A stretch of 64,000 nt of DNA from assembly GCA_965233625.1 (NCBI GenBank), contig OZ247499.1:2542001-2606000 (forward strand). Direction: 5' to 3'. This DNA is from G965233625 sp965233625 (GTDB taxonomy: Bacteria; Planctomycetota; Planctomycetia; Pirellulales; Pirellulaceae). Made by a program: the position numbers and the translations under genes. The notes beneath the pieces were generated by a model, which saw only the letters and a program-made list of their open reading frames with translations, was not told the DNA's origin and did not search any database. Positions within the stretch are counted from its first letter, which is position 1, and each line of letters opens with the position of its first letter. Below are positions 1 through 9,500 of this stretch, in pieces.

Positions 1-1
1 C

Positions 2-223
2 CGCCTCGGAAACAAGACGCTACGCCCACACGGATTCGAGACATCGGGGCGCACCCGGACGTTCCCCGCCTGGTTGCCCATGATGCCGCTTGACCGCATC
101 TACTGCCGGGGAATGTCGCTACATGCACTGGAAAAATATAACCAGGGCGAAGCGAAGAAAGCGTCTGATCATCTGCCGCTGGTGGCGGATATCCGGCTGG
201 ACAAAGACGCCGGGGATCAGTGA
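2..223 (+). CDS. Endonuclease/exonuclease/phosphatase family protein, C-terminal end (partial)
   Basis: Only the last 73 codons are present; the reading frame is open to the left edge and ends in TGA. The visible tail contains FPAWLPMMPLDRIYCRG and, further on, KKASDHLPLVADIRL. That layout (a conserved Asp-Arg-Ile beta strand, then Ser-Asp-His-Leu-Pro) matches the C-terminal core of the EEP superfamily of metal-dependent phosphodiesterases, where the SDH aspartate and histidine belong to the active site. The substrate (DNA, sphingolipid, phosphoinositide or other) cannot be told from this fragment. It converges on the ABC ATPase gene with two bases between the two stop codons, so the biosynthetic cluster ends here and this gene is probably unrelated to it. 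Confidence 0.72.
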   Translation, partial: RLGNKTLRPHGFETSGRTRTFPAWLPMMPLDRIYCRGMSLHALEKYNQGEAKKASDHLPLVADIRLDKDAGDQ

Positions 224-225
224 CG

Positions 226-948
226 TTATTTCGTCACAGCTTGATCTTCCGCCTTTGTATCTGATGCAATCCGCCCGTCGCGGACACGCACCACACGCTT
301 CGCATTGGCGGCTACTTCGTCGCTGTGCGTGACAACGACCAGCGTCAGATCGCGCTGCTCGTGAAGTTTCGCAAACAGGGAAAGCACTTCCGTTTCCGTC
401 TGAGAATCCAGGTTGCCCGTCGGCTCATCCGCCAGCAGCAACGGCGGGTTATTGCTTAAAGAGCGGGCGATGGCCACACGCTGCCGTTGACCGACCGAAA
501 GCTGCGAAGGTAGATGCTGGCTGCGGTCGCTCATTCCGACGGCTTCCAGCAGTTCTTTCGCCCGTTCGACTCGCTGCGGAGAGGACAGCCCGCAACCGAA
601 CATCGGGATCTGCACGTTCTCCAGCGCCGTCAGCGTTGGCAGCAGGTAGAAAGACTGGAAGACGAAACCAATCTTCTGCGAGCGTAGTTCATCCAGACTG
701 GGCCACTCATCAACAGCCCGGCCGTCGATCAGCACGCGGCCGGAAGTTGGCTTATCTAAGGCGCCCATCAAACTAAGCAACGTGGATTTTCCACTACCGC
801 TTGGCCCCATGATGGCAACGTATTCGCCCGCCCCGATATCGAGCGTAACGCCGTCCAGTGCAAGGACATCGCCGTCCGGGTATTCACGCGTTACGTCTTC
901 GACGCGGATCATCGAATGCTTGCTGGCAGCGGTGGATTCATCAGTCAT
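226..948 (-). CDS. ABC transporter ATP-binding protein, LolD/MacB type
   Basis: This is the nucleotide-binding subunit of a type VII (MacB/LolCDE-like) ABC transporter, 240 residues from the ATG at 948. An in-frame upstream start at 993 would overlap the previous gene; the 948 start has AGGACGGAA just upstream. Walker A is GPSGSGKST, Walker B is LLLADEPTGNLD, and the conserved TGNLD and the H-loop (VVVTHSDEVA) are intact. The signature reads LSVGQRQRVAIARS, with Val in place of the usual second Gly of LSGGQ. No membrane subunit is adjacent; the only FtsX/MacB-type permease in the window is at 21707-22837, on the other side of the PKS-NRPS genes. The gene is 23 bases behind the KAS III gene, so it is probably the last gene of the biosynthetic operon and serves product export or self-protection (inference). 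Confidence 0.9.
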   Translation of the reverse strand: MTDESTAASKHSMIRVEDVTREYPDGDVLALDGVTLDIGAGEYVAIMGPSGSGKSTLLSLMGALDKPTSGRVLIDGRAVDEWPSLDELRSQKIGFVFQSFYLLPTLTALENVQIPMFGCGLSSPQRVERAKELLEAVGMSDRSQHLPSQLSVGQRQRVAIARSLSNNPPLLLADEPTGNLDSQTETEVLSLFAKLHEQRDLTLVVVTHSDEVAANAKRVVRVRDGRIASDTKAEDQAVTK

Positions 949-971
949 GGGTTCCGTCCTGCAATATCGAT

Positions 972-2978
972 TTAAAACTGATACAACGCACACGCAACCT
1001 GAATGCCGGAGCCTGCGTTGACGACCAGCCCAAGATCACCCGGCGATGTATCTTCGCGGTTCATCACCGCCTGCATGCCCGCCGCCGTCGAAGAGGTGGC
1101 GTAGTCCAGGCCTTCCGTCGCAACATCCACAATCAGCCCAGTGGGCGCCTGCAGTCGCTTGGCAAGCGACGCAGCAAACTCTGACGAAACCTGTGGCGGC
1201 AGCAGATACTTCAAACCGCCAAGCTCCAGATGCTGTTCCCGCAGGAAGCTCTCCACGGAGCGCGCCACGCATTCGACCAGCGTCTCGTGGTAATCGTCCG
1301 CGATGTTAATATCGAGATACGTTTTGCCTTCAGCGTTCCACTTACAGACGACGCGGTGCTTGTCTGCATGTTCGTCGTACTGGTCAAAACGGAAGGCCTG
1401 AAAACCCGTCTCGCCATCTTCCGACTCGTGCAGGATTACGGCGCTGCCCATCTCACGTAGTCCCAGCAGATTGTCCGGCTCGATAATGGCGTTGTTTTCA
1501 ATCTCTGAAGCAACGATCATGGCCCGCTCGACGCGGCCAGCCCGCGCCATTTCACTCACCATGTGACAGGCGTTCAGGAAGCCCGCCGGGCCATTGAGCA
1601 GATCGAAGGCGAGGGTTTTGTTTTCGTCATCCACTTCGCGCGAATCATTCATCTCCAGATCGCCCGCCAGCAGCGCCGCCAAGGCAGGCTCCGTCAGATA
1701 TTCCGTGCGATACACGCCCGTCGAAACAAGCAGCTCAATCTCAGCGGTCGAGAATTGCGATTGTTCCAGGCATCCGCGGGCGGCCTGCCCCAGCATCTTC
1801 AGCGTATCAGGCTGTTCGCCTTCAACTGGCGTCACCTGAGCGATGGACTCGATGCAGAAGGGCATCGCCAGGGTCGAACCAACCTCAACCGGCGCCAATG
1901 CTTTGCGGGGCGGCGCGCTGCCGTTCATGCGGTGCCGGGCGGGTAGATCATCGCAGGTGTACAAGGCGGAACCAGTTGTCTGGCCCGAACCGGAAATGGC
2001 AAACAGAATCTTATCGCCCGGATTCACCCGGCTGTTGTCAATCGAATCCCGCAGCGCGAGAAAGTGCGCCGTGCTGGCTGTGTTGCCGCGTTCAGCCAGG
2101 TTGTTAATCAACTGATCGCCGCATTCCGTGTCAAAACGGGTGGCAATTTCGCGCAATGCATCCTGCATCGTTAGACGCGACGTCTGATGTGGAATGATGT
2201 GGTTGATCTGCTTCAAGTGTTCGCCGGACCTGCGTAACATCTGCTCCGCATGGGTCGCCGCATGCGGCACGACCGAAGCAGTCACCTTCACCGCATCGGT
2301 GTGCATCGCGGCGCCGCCGTGGGCTTTATCGGTTGGCTTGGCAATGCAGAAACGGCTGTAGCGGCTGAGGGTGTAGATCTCGATATCGCGGAAACCGGCA
2401 TCAGGATTGTTAGACGCCGTCATTGCCAGCGCCATGCCTGCATCGCCCAAGGTCAGCGAGGCAAGCTGCGGATCGAGATAGTCCACAATCTCTTTCTGCG
2501 CTACCCGCGTCAGATGCGAAATATACTCGCCGCTGACCACCATCGCAGATTTAATTGCCCCGGCCCGGATCAGCGAGTCCACCACATAAACCGCCGTCCA
2601 CATGCTGGCGCACGCATTCGAAATATCGTACGCCTGCGCCGCTTTGAAACCGAATTCACGCTTCAGCACGGCAGCCGTCGATGGTTCGTAACTGACGACA
2701 TTCGGCGCATCCCAGCGTGAGATGTTCGCACAGATCAGCAGATCAAACTCAGCAGCCGGAATGATGGAGCTGTGTAGGCAGTCCTGGACCGCTTTCCGCG
2801 CCAGATCGATAGAGAATTCCGTCTCACCGGCGAAGTGCCGCGACTTAATGCCGGTCAGCCGTTCAAGCGGCACCCGCACATGATTCGCACAGCCCGCCAG
2901 CACTTCCTTGGTGGTCACCTTGGTGGGCGGAAGGTAGGCGCCAATGCTTTCGATAACAGAGTTAACGGTGGTGTTCAT
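972..2978 (-). CDS. Tandem KAS III-like protein: active half fused to a catalytically erased half
   Basis: The 668-residue protein carries two thiolase-fold ketosynthase III-type units in one chain. The first (about 5-345) has the full Cys-His-Asn triad: Cys123 in ISNACASMW, His264 in IIPHQTS and Asn299 in ERGNTAS. The second (about 365-668) aligns over the active-site helix without gaps (FDLLNGPAGF against YDISNACASM), but Cys is replaced by Pro464, His by Pro595 (LLPPQ) and Asn by Leu624/Asp625. The second half therefore cannot do KAS chemistry and probably serves as a built-in dimer partner. KAS III relatives perform decarboxylative condensations or acyl transfer onto O, N or C nucleophiles. 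The gene follows the NRPS gene, which has no thioesterase, by about 150 bases. A role in product release or final acyl transfer is attractive but is inference. The substrate is unknown. Confidence 0.88.
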   Translation of the reverse strand: MNTTVNSVIESIGAYLPPTKVTTKEVLAGCANHVRVPLERLTGIKSRHFAGETEFSIDLARKAVQDCLHSSIIPAAEFDLLICANISRWDAPNVVSYEPSTAAVLKREFGFKAAQAYDISNACASMWTAVYVVDSLIRAGAIKSAMVVSGEYISHLTRVAQKEIVDYLDPQLASLTLGDAGMALAMTASNNPDAGFRDIEIYTLSRYSRFCIAKPTDKAHGGAAMHTDAVKVTASVVPHAATHAEQMLRRSGEHLKQINHIIPHQTSRLTMQDALREIATRFDTECGDQLINNLAERGNTASTAHFLALRDSIDNSRVNPGDKILFAISGSGQTTGSALYTCDDLPARHRMNGSAPPRKALAPVEVGSTLAMPFCIESIAQVTPVEGEQPDTLKMLGQAARGCLEQSQFSTAEIELLVSTGVYRTEYLTEPALAALLAGDLEMNDSREVDDENKTLAFDLLNGPAGFLNACHMVSEMARAGRVERAMIVASEIENNAIIEPDNLLGLREMGSAVILHESEDGETGFQAFRFDQYDEHADKHRVVCKWNAEGKTYLDINIADDYHETLVECVARSVESFLREQHLELGGLKYLLPPQVSSEFAASLAKRLQAPTGLIVDVATEGLDYATSSTAAGMQAVMNREDTSPGDLGLVVNAGSGIQVACALYQF

Positions 2979-3060
2979 GGCGGTTCATCACGTTACGCAA
3001 TCTTATCGCCGCGTGTAGGCAGCAATGGATTACCGTGCCAATTGGGGAGGGGGGAGGCCG

Positions 3061-3076
3061 TTTCGCCTAAGCGAAA
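3061..3076 (-). other. Short perfect hairpin between NRPS and KAS III genes
   Basis: TTTCGC CTAA GCGAAA is a 6-bp perfect inverted repeat with a 4-base loop. It sits in the 147-base gap between the NRPS stop codon and the KAS III start. No T-run follows in the direction of transcription, so it does not look like an intrinsic terminator. It could stabilise or process the long operon mRNA. The function is unknown. Confidence 0.3.
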
Positions 3077-3125
3077 TAAAGGGCAAAGTGTTTCAAACGA
3101 TGGCGGTAAATGGCTGGCGCGTGAC

Positions 3126-6100
3126 TCACGCAAGCCTTGTCGCCGTCGCGGTGTCGTTCTGCGAAGCAATGTAGGCGGCAAGTTCGCCCACGGTGGGAAA
3201 CTCGAACAGTAGCTCTGGCTTTATCGGTTCGCCATTTAGGGTAACACCAGCATCACTAGCTTTTGACACGATTCGCAGGCTCGTAAGGGAAGCGCCGCCT
3301 AGATCAAAAAAGTTGTCGTGCGTGCCCACGGGCTGCACGTTTAACACTTCCGCCCATATTTCCGCCAATATTTTTTCTTCCGGCGTACAAGGCGCAACAT
3401 AAGCATGATCCGCACCCAGACTTACCGCAGCGGGTTCGGGTAACGCCGTTGTATCGACTTTGCCGGAGGCGTTCACCGGCAGCGACGGAACCGTCACGTA
3501 ACGTCGCGGCGTCATATACCGTGGCAGCTTGCTTTGCAGGAACGAACGCAGCGTCTCTTCGGCAATCTCCTGCTCTCCGCCAGCCACCACCCATGCCACC
3601 AGATAGTTAATATCACTAGCATCGGTACGGACGGCGACGTGGGCAGCCTGAATCCCATCAAAGCTGGTGAGCACACTTTCAATTTCACCCGTTTCAACCC
3701 GCATTCCGTGGATCTTGATCTGTCCATCATCGCGGCCTAAAAACTCGATCTGCCCGGCGGCGTTCCACTTCGCGCGATCACCGGTGCGGTACATCTTCGC
3801 ACCTTCACGACCGGCAAATGGATCCGGCACAAAACGCTGCGCCGTAAGCTGCGGATCATTCAGATACCCGCTCGCCAGCGCTGGCCCGCCCAGGTAAAGC
3901 TCGCCCGCAACGCCCACCGGCGCCGGTCTGCCATGCTGGTCCAGCACATACGCCGTGTTGCCCGGTCGCGGACGACCGACGGGCGGACTGCCTGCCGCCT
4001 GTGTGTGGCCGGTCACGTCGTAGGTGGTAGCGGTAATCACGGCTTCGGTGGGGCCGTAGGCGTTCAGCACTTTCACGCCACTATCGCGCCAGATGTCTAA
4101 AGCGCTAACAGGAAACACGTCGCCGCCAATGATGAGCAGCCGTAACGCCGTCAGCGACGTCACATCGTCCAGCACATCGCTGCACTGCTGAAAGTACGCG
4201 GGCGGAATATTCACGACCGACAAACGCTGCTGCTGAACCGTCTCCCAGAGCTTGGCGGGCGACCATAGTTCGTTTCCACGCATCACCAGCGTGGCGCCCT
4301 GCCCCCAGGACGTGAACATCTGCTCTAACGAGGGATCAAACGTCAGGTTACTGAACTGCAGCACCCGGTCCTGCGTCGTAATGCCAAAGACATCAGTGAT
4401 CGATGCGATGTGCGCGGCGAACGCCTGATGCGGAACGCAGACGCCTTTGGGAATACCTGTCGAACCGGACGTGTGAATCACATACGCCGTCGCAGCAGGT
4501 TCAACATCCACGGCGGGCGAAGCGTCCGCGGCCTGCACCATCTGCGCCGCGATCTCTTCCACCGTTAACAGCGTTGCATCAGCAGGCGTTACTTCTTCGT
4601 CGCCGGCAGCGGAGGTGATCACCAGTCTGGCGCCGCATTTCTCAATCATGCTGCGTAGCCGCGCGGCGGGACTGGCGCCATCCAGAGGGGCGTAGACACC
4701 GCCGCTCTTCATGATTCCCAGCACAAGCGGCGCAACCATCGGCCCACGATCCAGGCAGCACGCAACGATATCGCCGGGCTGCACACCACTGGCCAGCAGA
4801 ACATGCGCCACCTGATTCGCACGGCTGTTCAACGCTTCATACGACAGTTCTTCACCATCGCAGATTAACGCCGTACGGTCCGGGTGCTGCTCCGCCGCCC
4901 GTTCAAACAGACCGTGGGCGGTATCTGCAGCAACCTCCGCCTGCTTGTTGCCGGTCGCAAAAGCAGCAAGCTTCTGATTCTCTTCATCAGGCAGCAGACG
5001 GAATTCCGACAACCGCTTGCCGGCGTCTTCCACAATGGACGAGGCCAGCTGGTTGTAGTGCGAAGCAATGCGGTGCGCGGTTTCTTCGTCGAACATCTTG
5101 GTGTCGTACTTCAGCACCGCTGCGAAAGAGTCGGCCGTGTCGAACAGTTCAAGCGTCAGATCAAACTGCCCTTCCTGCTGATCCAGCGGGAACGGATGCA
5201 CTTCAAGCTCACCCATTTTGAAGGTCTTATCGCCTTCTTCGAAGAGTTGCATCGCTTCCTGAAAACGCTGCGGCTTCTGCAGTCCGAACATGACCGTGCA
5301 GATCGGCAACCGCCCAGCTGTCCGCGGCGGGTTCAGCCGGTCGACAAGCAGCGGGAAGGGAAACTCCTGGTTCTCCAGCGCACCGAGTGCGTGTTGCTTC
5401 ACCTGCGAGAGATAGTCGCGGAATACCGGATCATCACCAGCGTCGGTGCGAATCGCCAGCGTTTTCACGAAGTAGCCAACGATGCGCGTCAGCTCATTGC
5501 GCGTGCGGCCGGACGTGGTCGTGCCAACGATGATGTCGGCCTGATCGCTGTAACGGTGCAGTAGCGTTTTGAAAATCGCCAGCATCAACACGAAAGGCGT
5601 CACGCTTTCCTGCCGTGCCAGTTCACGGAGGCGCGCCGTCAGTTCAGCAGGTATACGGAACTTATGCGTCGCACCGCGGAACGTCGTAGACTTCGGCCGC
5701 GGCCGGTCAACAGGCAGTTCCAGCGTGGGCAAGTCTCCGGCTAGCCGCTGCTGCCAGTACTGCCACATCTTGTCACCACGATCGCTGGTCTCCAGCGCAG
5801 CTAGTTCGTCGACGTAGTCGGTATAACTGGCCGTCAACGCGGGCAACAACGCCGTTTCGCCGCCGGTATGCTGGGCGTACAGCATGCGGAATTCATCTTG
5901 CAACAGCCACAGGGACCAGGCATCAAAGATGATGTGATGCAGTGAAATCAGAAAGACGTGATCGTCACTGGCAGACGTAAACAACCGCACACGCAGGAGC
6001 GGACCATCAGCCAGATTAAACGGCTCCTGGTAGGAATCGCGGACGATCTGACGGACTTCTTCTTCGCTTTGCCCGGCGACATCGACCTGCTCAAAGTTCA

Positions 6101-6518
6101 AGGGCGCCGTCGCGTGCACCCGCCGCCGCAGTGCGCCCTCGTGCACCTGAAACGTGGTGCGGAGCGAATCGTAGCGCGAGATCAGCGTTTCAAACGCGGC
6201 TTCCACCGCCGCGGTATCCAGCACCGAGCGGATGCGGCAGGCCGAAGCCACGTTGTACGCAGGACTATGCGGCGCCGACAGATGCAGAAAGTACATCGCC
6301 TGCTGGCTGACCGAAGGCGCCTCAAGCGTAAAGCCGCCAACCGTCGCGCCGGCTTCGCGTTTGACGATCTCAATCAGTTCCTTTTTGTGCCGCCTAAGCA
6401 GCACAAGCGTATCGCGGCTCAGCGCGCTTTCGGCTGCTTTGAAACGAAGCATCTTGCCTTCGCTCCATAGCTCAACGCCTTGCAGCTTGAGCTGTTCATA
6501 GAGTTCCTCGGCCGTCAT
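3126..6518 (-). CDS. Non-ribosomal peptide synthetase module, TubC docking-C-A-T
   Basis: The 1130-residue protein adds one amino acid to the acyl chain made by the upstream PKS. Residues 1-55 resemble a TubC-type N-terminal docking domain. The condensation domain (about 65-505) has HHIIFDAWS at 194-202; the usual Gly after the catalytic Asp is Ala. The adenylation domain (about 535-1025) has HTSGSTGIPKG, NAYGPTEA, YRTGD and the late Lys1020 in NASGKVD. By eye, against the PheA positions, the pocket residues read roughly D-P-E-A-I-G-A-I-T-K; I do not recognise a substrate for this code. The carrier domain has Ser1077 in DLGGASLTS. The protein ends about 50 residues later with no thioesterase, reductase or terminal condensation domain. 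Its ATG overlaps the stop of the preceding PKS gene (ATGA), so the two are translationally coupled. Confidence 0.95.
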   Translation of the reverse strand: MTAEELYEQLKLQGVELWSEGKMLRFKAAESALSRDTLVLLRRHKKELIEIVKREAGATVGGFTLEAPSVSQQAMYFLHLSAPHSPAYNVASACRIRSVLDTAAVEAAFETLISRYDSLRTTFQVHEGALRRRVHATAPLNFEQVDVAGQSEEEVRQIVRDSYQEPFNLADGPLLRVRLFTSASDDHVFLISLHHIIFDAWSLWLLQDEFRMLYAQHTGGETALLPALTASYTDYVDELAALETSDRGDKMWQYWQQRLAGDLPTLELPVDRPRPKSTTFRGATHKFRIPAELTARLRELARQESVTPFVLMLAIFKTLLHRYSDQADIIVGTTTSGRTRNELTRIVGYFVKTLAIRTDAGDDPVFRDYLSQVKQHALGALENQEFPFPLLVDRLNPPRTAGRLPICTVMFGLQKPQRFQEAMQLFEEGDKTFKMGELEVHPFPLDQQEGQFDLTLELFDTADSFAAVLKYDTKMFDEETAHRIASHYNQLASSIVEDAGKRLSEFRLLPDEENQKLAAFATGNKQAEVAADTAHGLFERAAEQHPDRTALICDGEELSYEALNSRANQVAHVLLASGVQPGDIVACCLDRGPMVAPLVLGIMKSGGVYAPLDGASPAARLRSMIEKCGARLVITSAAGDEEVTPADATLLTVEEIAAQMVQAADASPAVDVEPAATAYVIHTSGSTGIPKGVCVPHQAFAAHIASITDVFGITTQDRVLQFSNLTFDPSLEQMFTSWGQGATLVMRGNELWSPAKLWETVQQQRLSVVNIPPAYFQQCSDVLDDVTSLTALRLLIIGGDVFPVSALDIWRDSGVKVLNAYGPTEAVITATTYDVTGHTQAAGSPPVGRPRPGNTAYVLDQHGRPAPVGVAGELYLGGPALASGYLNDPQLTAQRFVPDPFAGREGAKMYRTGDRAKWNAAGQIEFLGRDDGQIKIHGMRVETGEIESVLTSFDGIQAAHVAVRTDASDINYLVAWVVAGGEQEIAEETLRSFLQSKLPRYMTPRRYVTVPSLPVNASGKVDTTALPEPAAVSLGADHAYVAPCTPEEKILAEIWAEVLNVQPVGTHDNFFDLGGASLTSLRIVSKASDAGVTLNGEPIKPELLFEFPTVGELAAYIASQNDTATATRLA

Positions 6519-9500
6519 ATCGCACCCTCAATCCAGCTTTCGTCGTCATCGGGTTCACTGTGCTTCATGCCAGTGTCAGATGATGACAGTCCCTCAAGTT
6601 TTGCGAGGCCCTGTGCTACATTCTGCGAGAACTGCTCTAAGGACGTCTCTTGCAGAAATAGCTCCATCGGAACCATCAGGTTGAAATCTCTTTCGAGTTC
6701 ATCCCGCAGTTCAAAGGCCATCATTGAATCCATTCCCAGGCTGTCGAGCGGCGTCTGCGCCGGGATTTCTTCAAGCGTCATACCCATGATGTCCGCCACG
6801 CGGCCGTGCAGATAACTCTGCAACAGGCCACTGCGTTGCTGCGGATCCGCAGACAGAATCGCTGCGACTTGATCGTTCGTGTCTATCACTGCCGGCCCGG
6901 CGTCTACCGGGTTTTCAACCGGCGTCACTTCAATGCTACTGGCCGGTCCTGATGCTAGCTGGCCATCCTGCCGGCCAGTCAAAGCGGCAAGCTTTAACTG
7001 ATCGATCGCGGCCACCAGGTTGCCGTTTGTATCGTGAATCACAAACGAAAGCGAAAGCTCTTCCGCCGTCGTCGCAGCATCCGTCCGGACGTAGACCTGA
7101 AGGTCACCAGGCGCCCCGGCGCGATGAATCTCGCGGTGAATCTCGTAGTGGCCAATGCTCACCGGCACCCAGCCCTGCGTGGCGTGCTCGCTGATGGCAG
7201 CGGCGCCAACCTGCAGGCAGGCGTCGAGAGCAGCCGGATGGAAAATGTAGCCGTGCGAATCGAGTCCACCCGGCAGACGCACCACGCCCCATGCCTCGCC
7301 CTTGGCGCCAAACAGTTCTTCTACGCCTTGGAACGCCGCACCGTAATCCAGGCCCACAGCCTGGCACTGCTGGTAATGCTGGTCAACGGCAACGGGCGAA
7401 CTGTGTCCATTGCGATTAGCAGCCATCCGCTGCTGTGCGTTCACGGGCGCCACAACCTTAAGAACACATTGCGCCGCCGTCTTCCAGACGCGACTGGTTC
7501 GCACGGAGATTTCGCAGTGGAAATCACCGCCTTCTTCCCGCACCGCAACCTGCACACGCGTAGGCTTATCTTCCGCCACAACAACCGGCCGCTCAATCTC
7601 AAGCTGCGTCACCGAGAGTCCATCGCGCATCTCGTGCGCCGCGGCCGCTGCCAGTTCCAGATAACCCGTCGCCGGGAATAGCACTCGCCCGCCCACGCGG
7701 TGATCGTGCAGATAACCAAGCTTCGCCAGATCGGTTTCAAACACTTTGCAGGCGCCCGCGAGATCCAACTGCCGCCCCAACAGCGGATGCACGGAATCTG
7801 ATTCATCGGCAGCAACCGGCAGAGCAAAGGTGGTTTCCGCTGCTGCATCTGAAATATCCAGCCAGTGTCGCTTGCGCTGAAAGCGGTAAACCGGCGCGGC
7901 AGCCGGCAGCAACCGCTGCGAAAAAACCGCACGCCAGTTGATGCTCATTCCATTGCAATAAAGTCCGCCCAACTGCTCTAGAACATGCTCCAGCGTGTCA
8001 GACGTACTTACATGCAGTGACACATTTTCGTCACACTGGCCGTCACACTGCGGCCCGTCCGCCACACCTACGGCACGATCACAAGCAGCTTGAAGAACAC
8101 TGGTCCAGTAATCGCCGCTCGTTGGACTTACATCGCGGGGCGACCTTACCTGATAGTGATGGTTCGGCTGGAACGCCATCTGCGAAAGCACGGCGGAAAA
8201 TCTCCGCATCGCTTCATCGCGTGTTTCATTCGTTGCCTGTTCTACAAGCACCTGATGCAAATACAGATCAGCCGCCTGTTGCAGCGACAACAGTCCCGCA
8301 ACCGCTGCCGCCGCGTGTTCCGCGCCACGACCGGCAGTTGCCTTGCCGGCGCCAAATTCCCGCCACATCAAACCAAGGGCGTACAACCGGGCGAACTGCT
8401 GCAGCCTTGTTTCCTGTTCGTTGAGGCCTGCCCCTGCACGCAAACGGTCAGAGTCCACACCGGCGCCCGTGGCGGTTCTTGCCACAGCATCCAACGCCTC
8501 GACGGCGTTATCAAACGCATCCCGGAACACCTCGAACCGCTGATATATAGCGTTGCAAGAGACAGACGATGACGGACCGCATTCCAGCAACATCGCGCCG
8601 GTTACGCCTGCCCCCTGTCTTGGAGTGGCTTCCTCAAGCTTGTTAGCTATCTCCAACACAGAACCACCGGTCACCGCAATCCGATGATCAAACTGCGCGC
8701 GGCCCGTAGCGGCAGTGCAACAGAGCGATGCAACATCAACGCCGTCCCGCAACGCTTCCGCATAATCGGCAGCCAGTTCGCGGGCCGCTTTCGCACAACG
8801 TGCGGAAACGACGAGTAACTGCGTACTGTCGTTCGCCGCGGCAACCATAAACTGCGACGGGGACGAAGCAACCGGCGCCTCTTCCAGCACCACGTGTGCG
8901 TTCGACCCGCCAAAACCAAACGAACTGACTCCGGCCAACCGCGGGCGATTGCTGCGAGCCCACGACTCCGGCTGACCCGTTGCCTCCACCGGCCAGTTCC
9001 AGTCAATGTGCGGGCTGGGCTGCGTGAAGTGTAAATGCGAAGGCAGATGGCCGTGGTACAGCGACAACGCCACTTTAATCACGCCGGCAATTCCGGCCGC
9101 GCCTTCCAGGTGCCCGATGTTGGTTTTTACCGAACCAGTGCGAAGCGGCCTGTCCGCACTGCGCCCGCGGGCGAACACGCTCTGCAGCGCCGCCATTTCA
9201 ATCGGGTCGCCCAGCGATGTGCCCGTACCGTGCGCTTCGATGTAGTCGATATCACCCGGATTCGCACGGGCGTCGGCCAGCGCCGCGCGGATAACTTCTT
9301 CCTGAGATAGTCCATTCGGCGCCGTTAACCCGTTACTGCGGCCATCCTGATTGCAAGCCGTTCCCCGGACGACACACAGAATGCGGTCATTGGCGGCAAC
9401 GGCAGCGGACAAACGTTTCAACAGCACCGCGCCGCATCCTTCGCCGCGAACGAAGCCGTCAGCCGCAGCGTCGAAGGTGTGACACAACCCTGTCGGCGAG

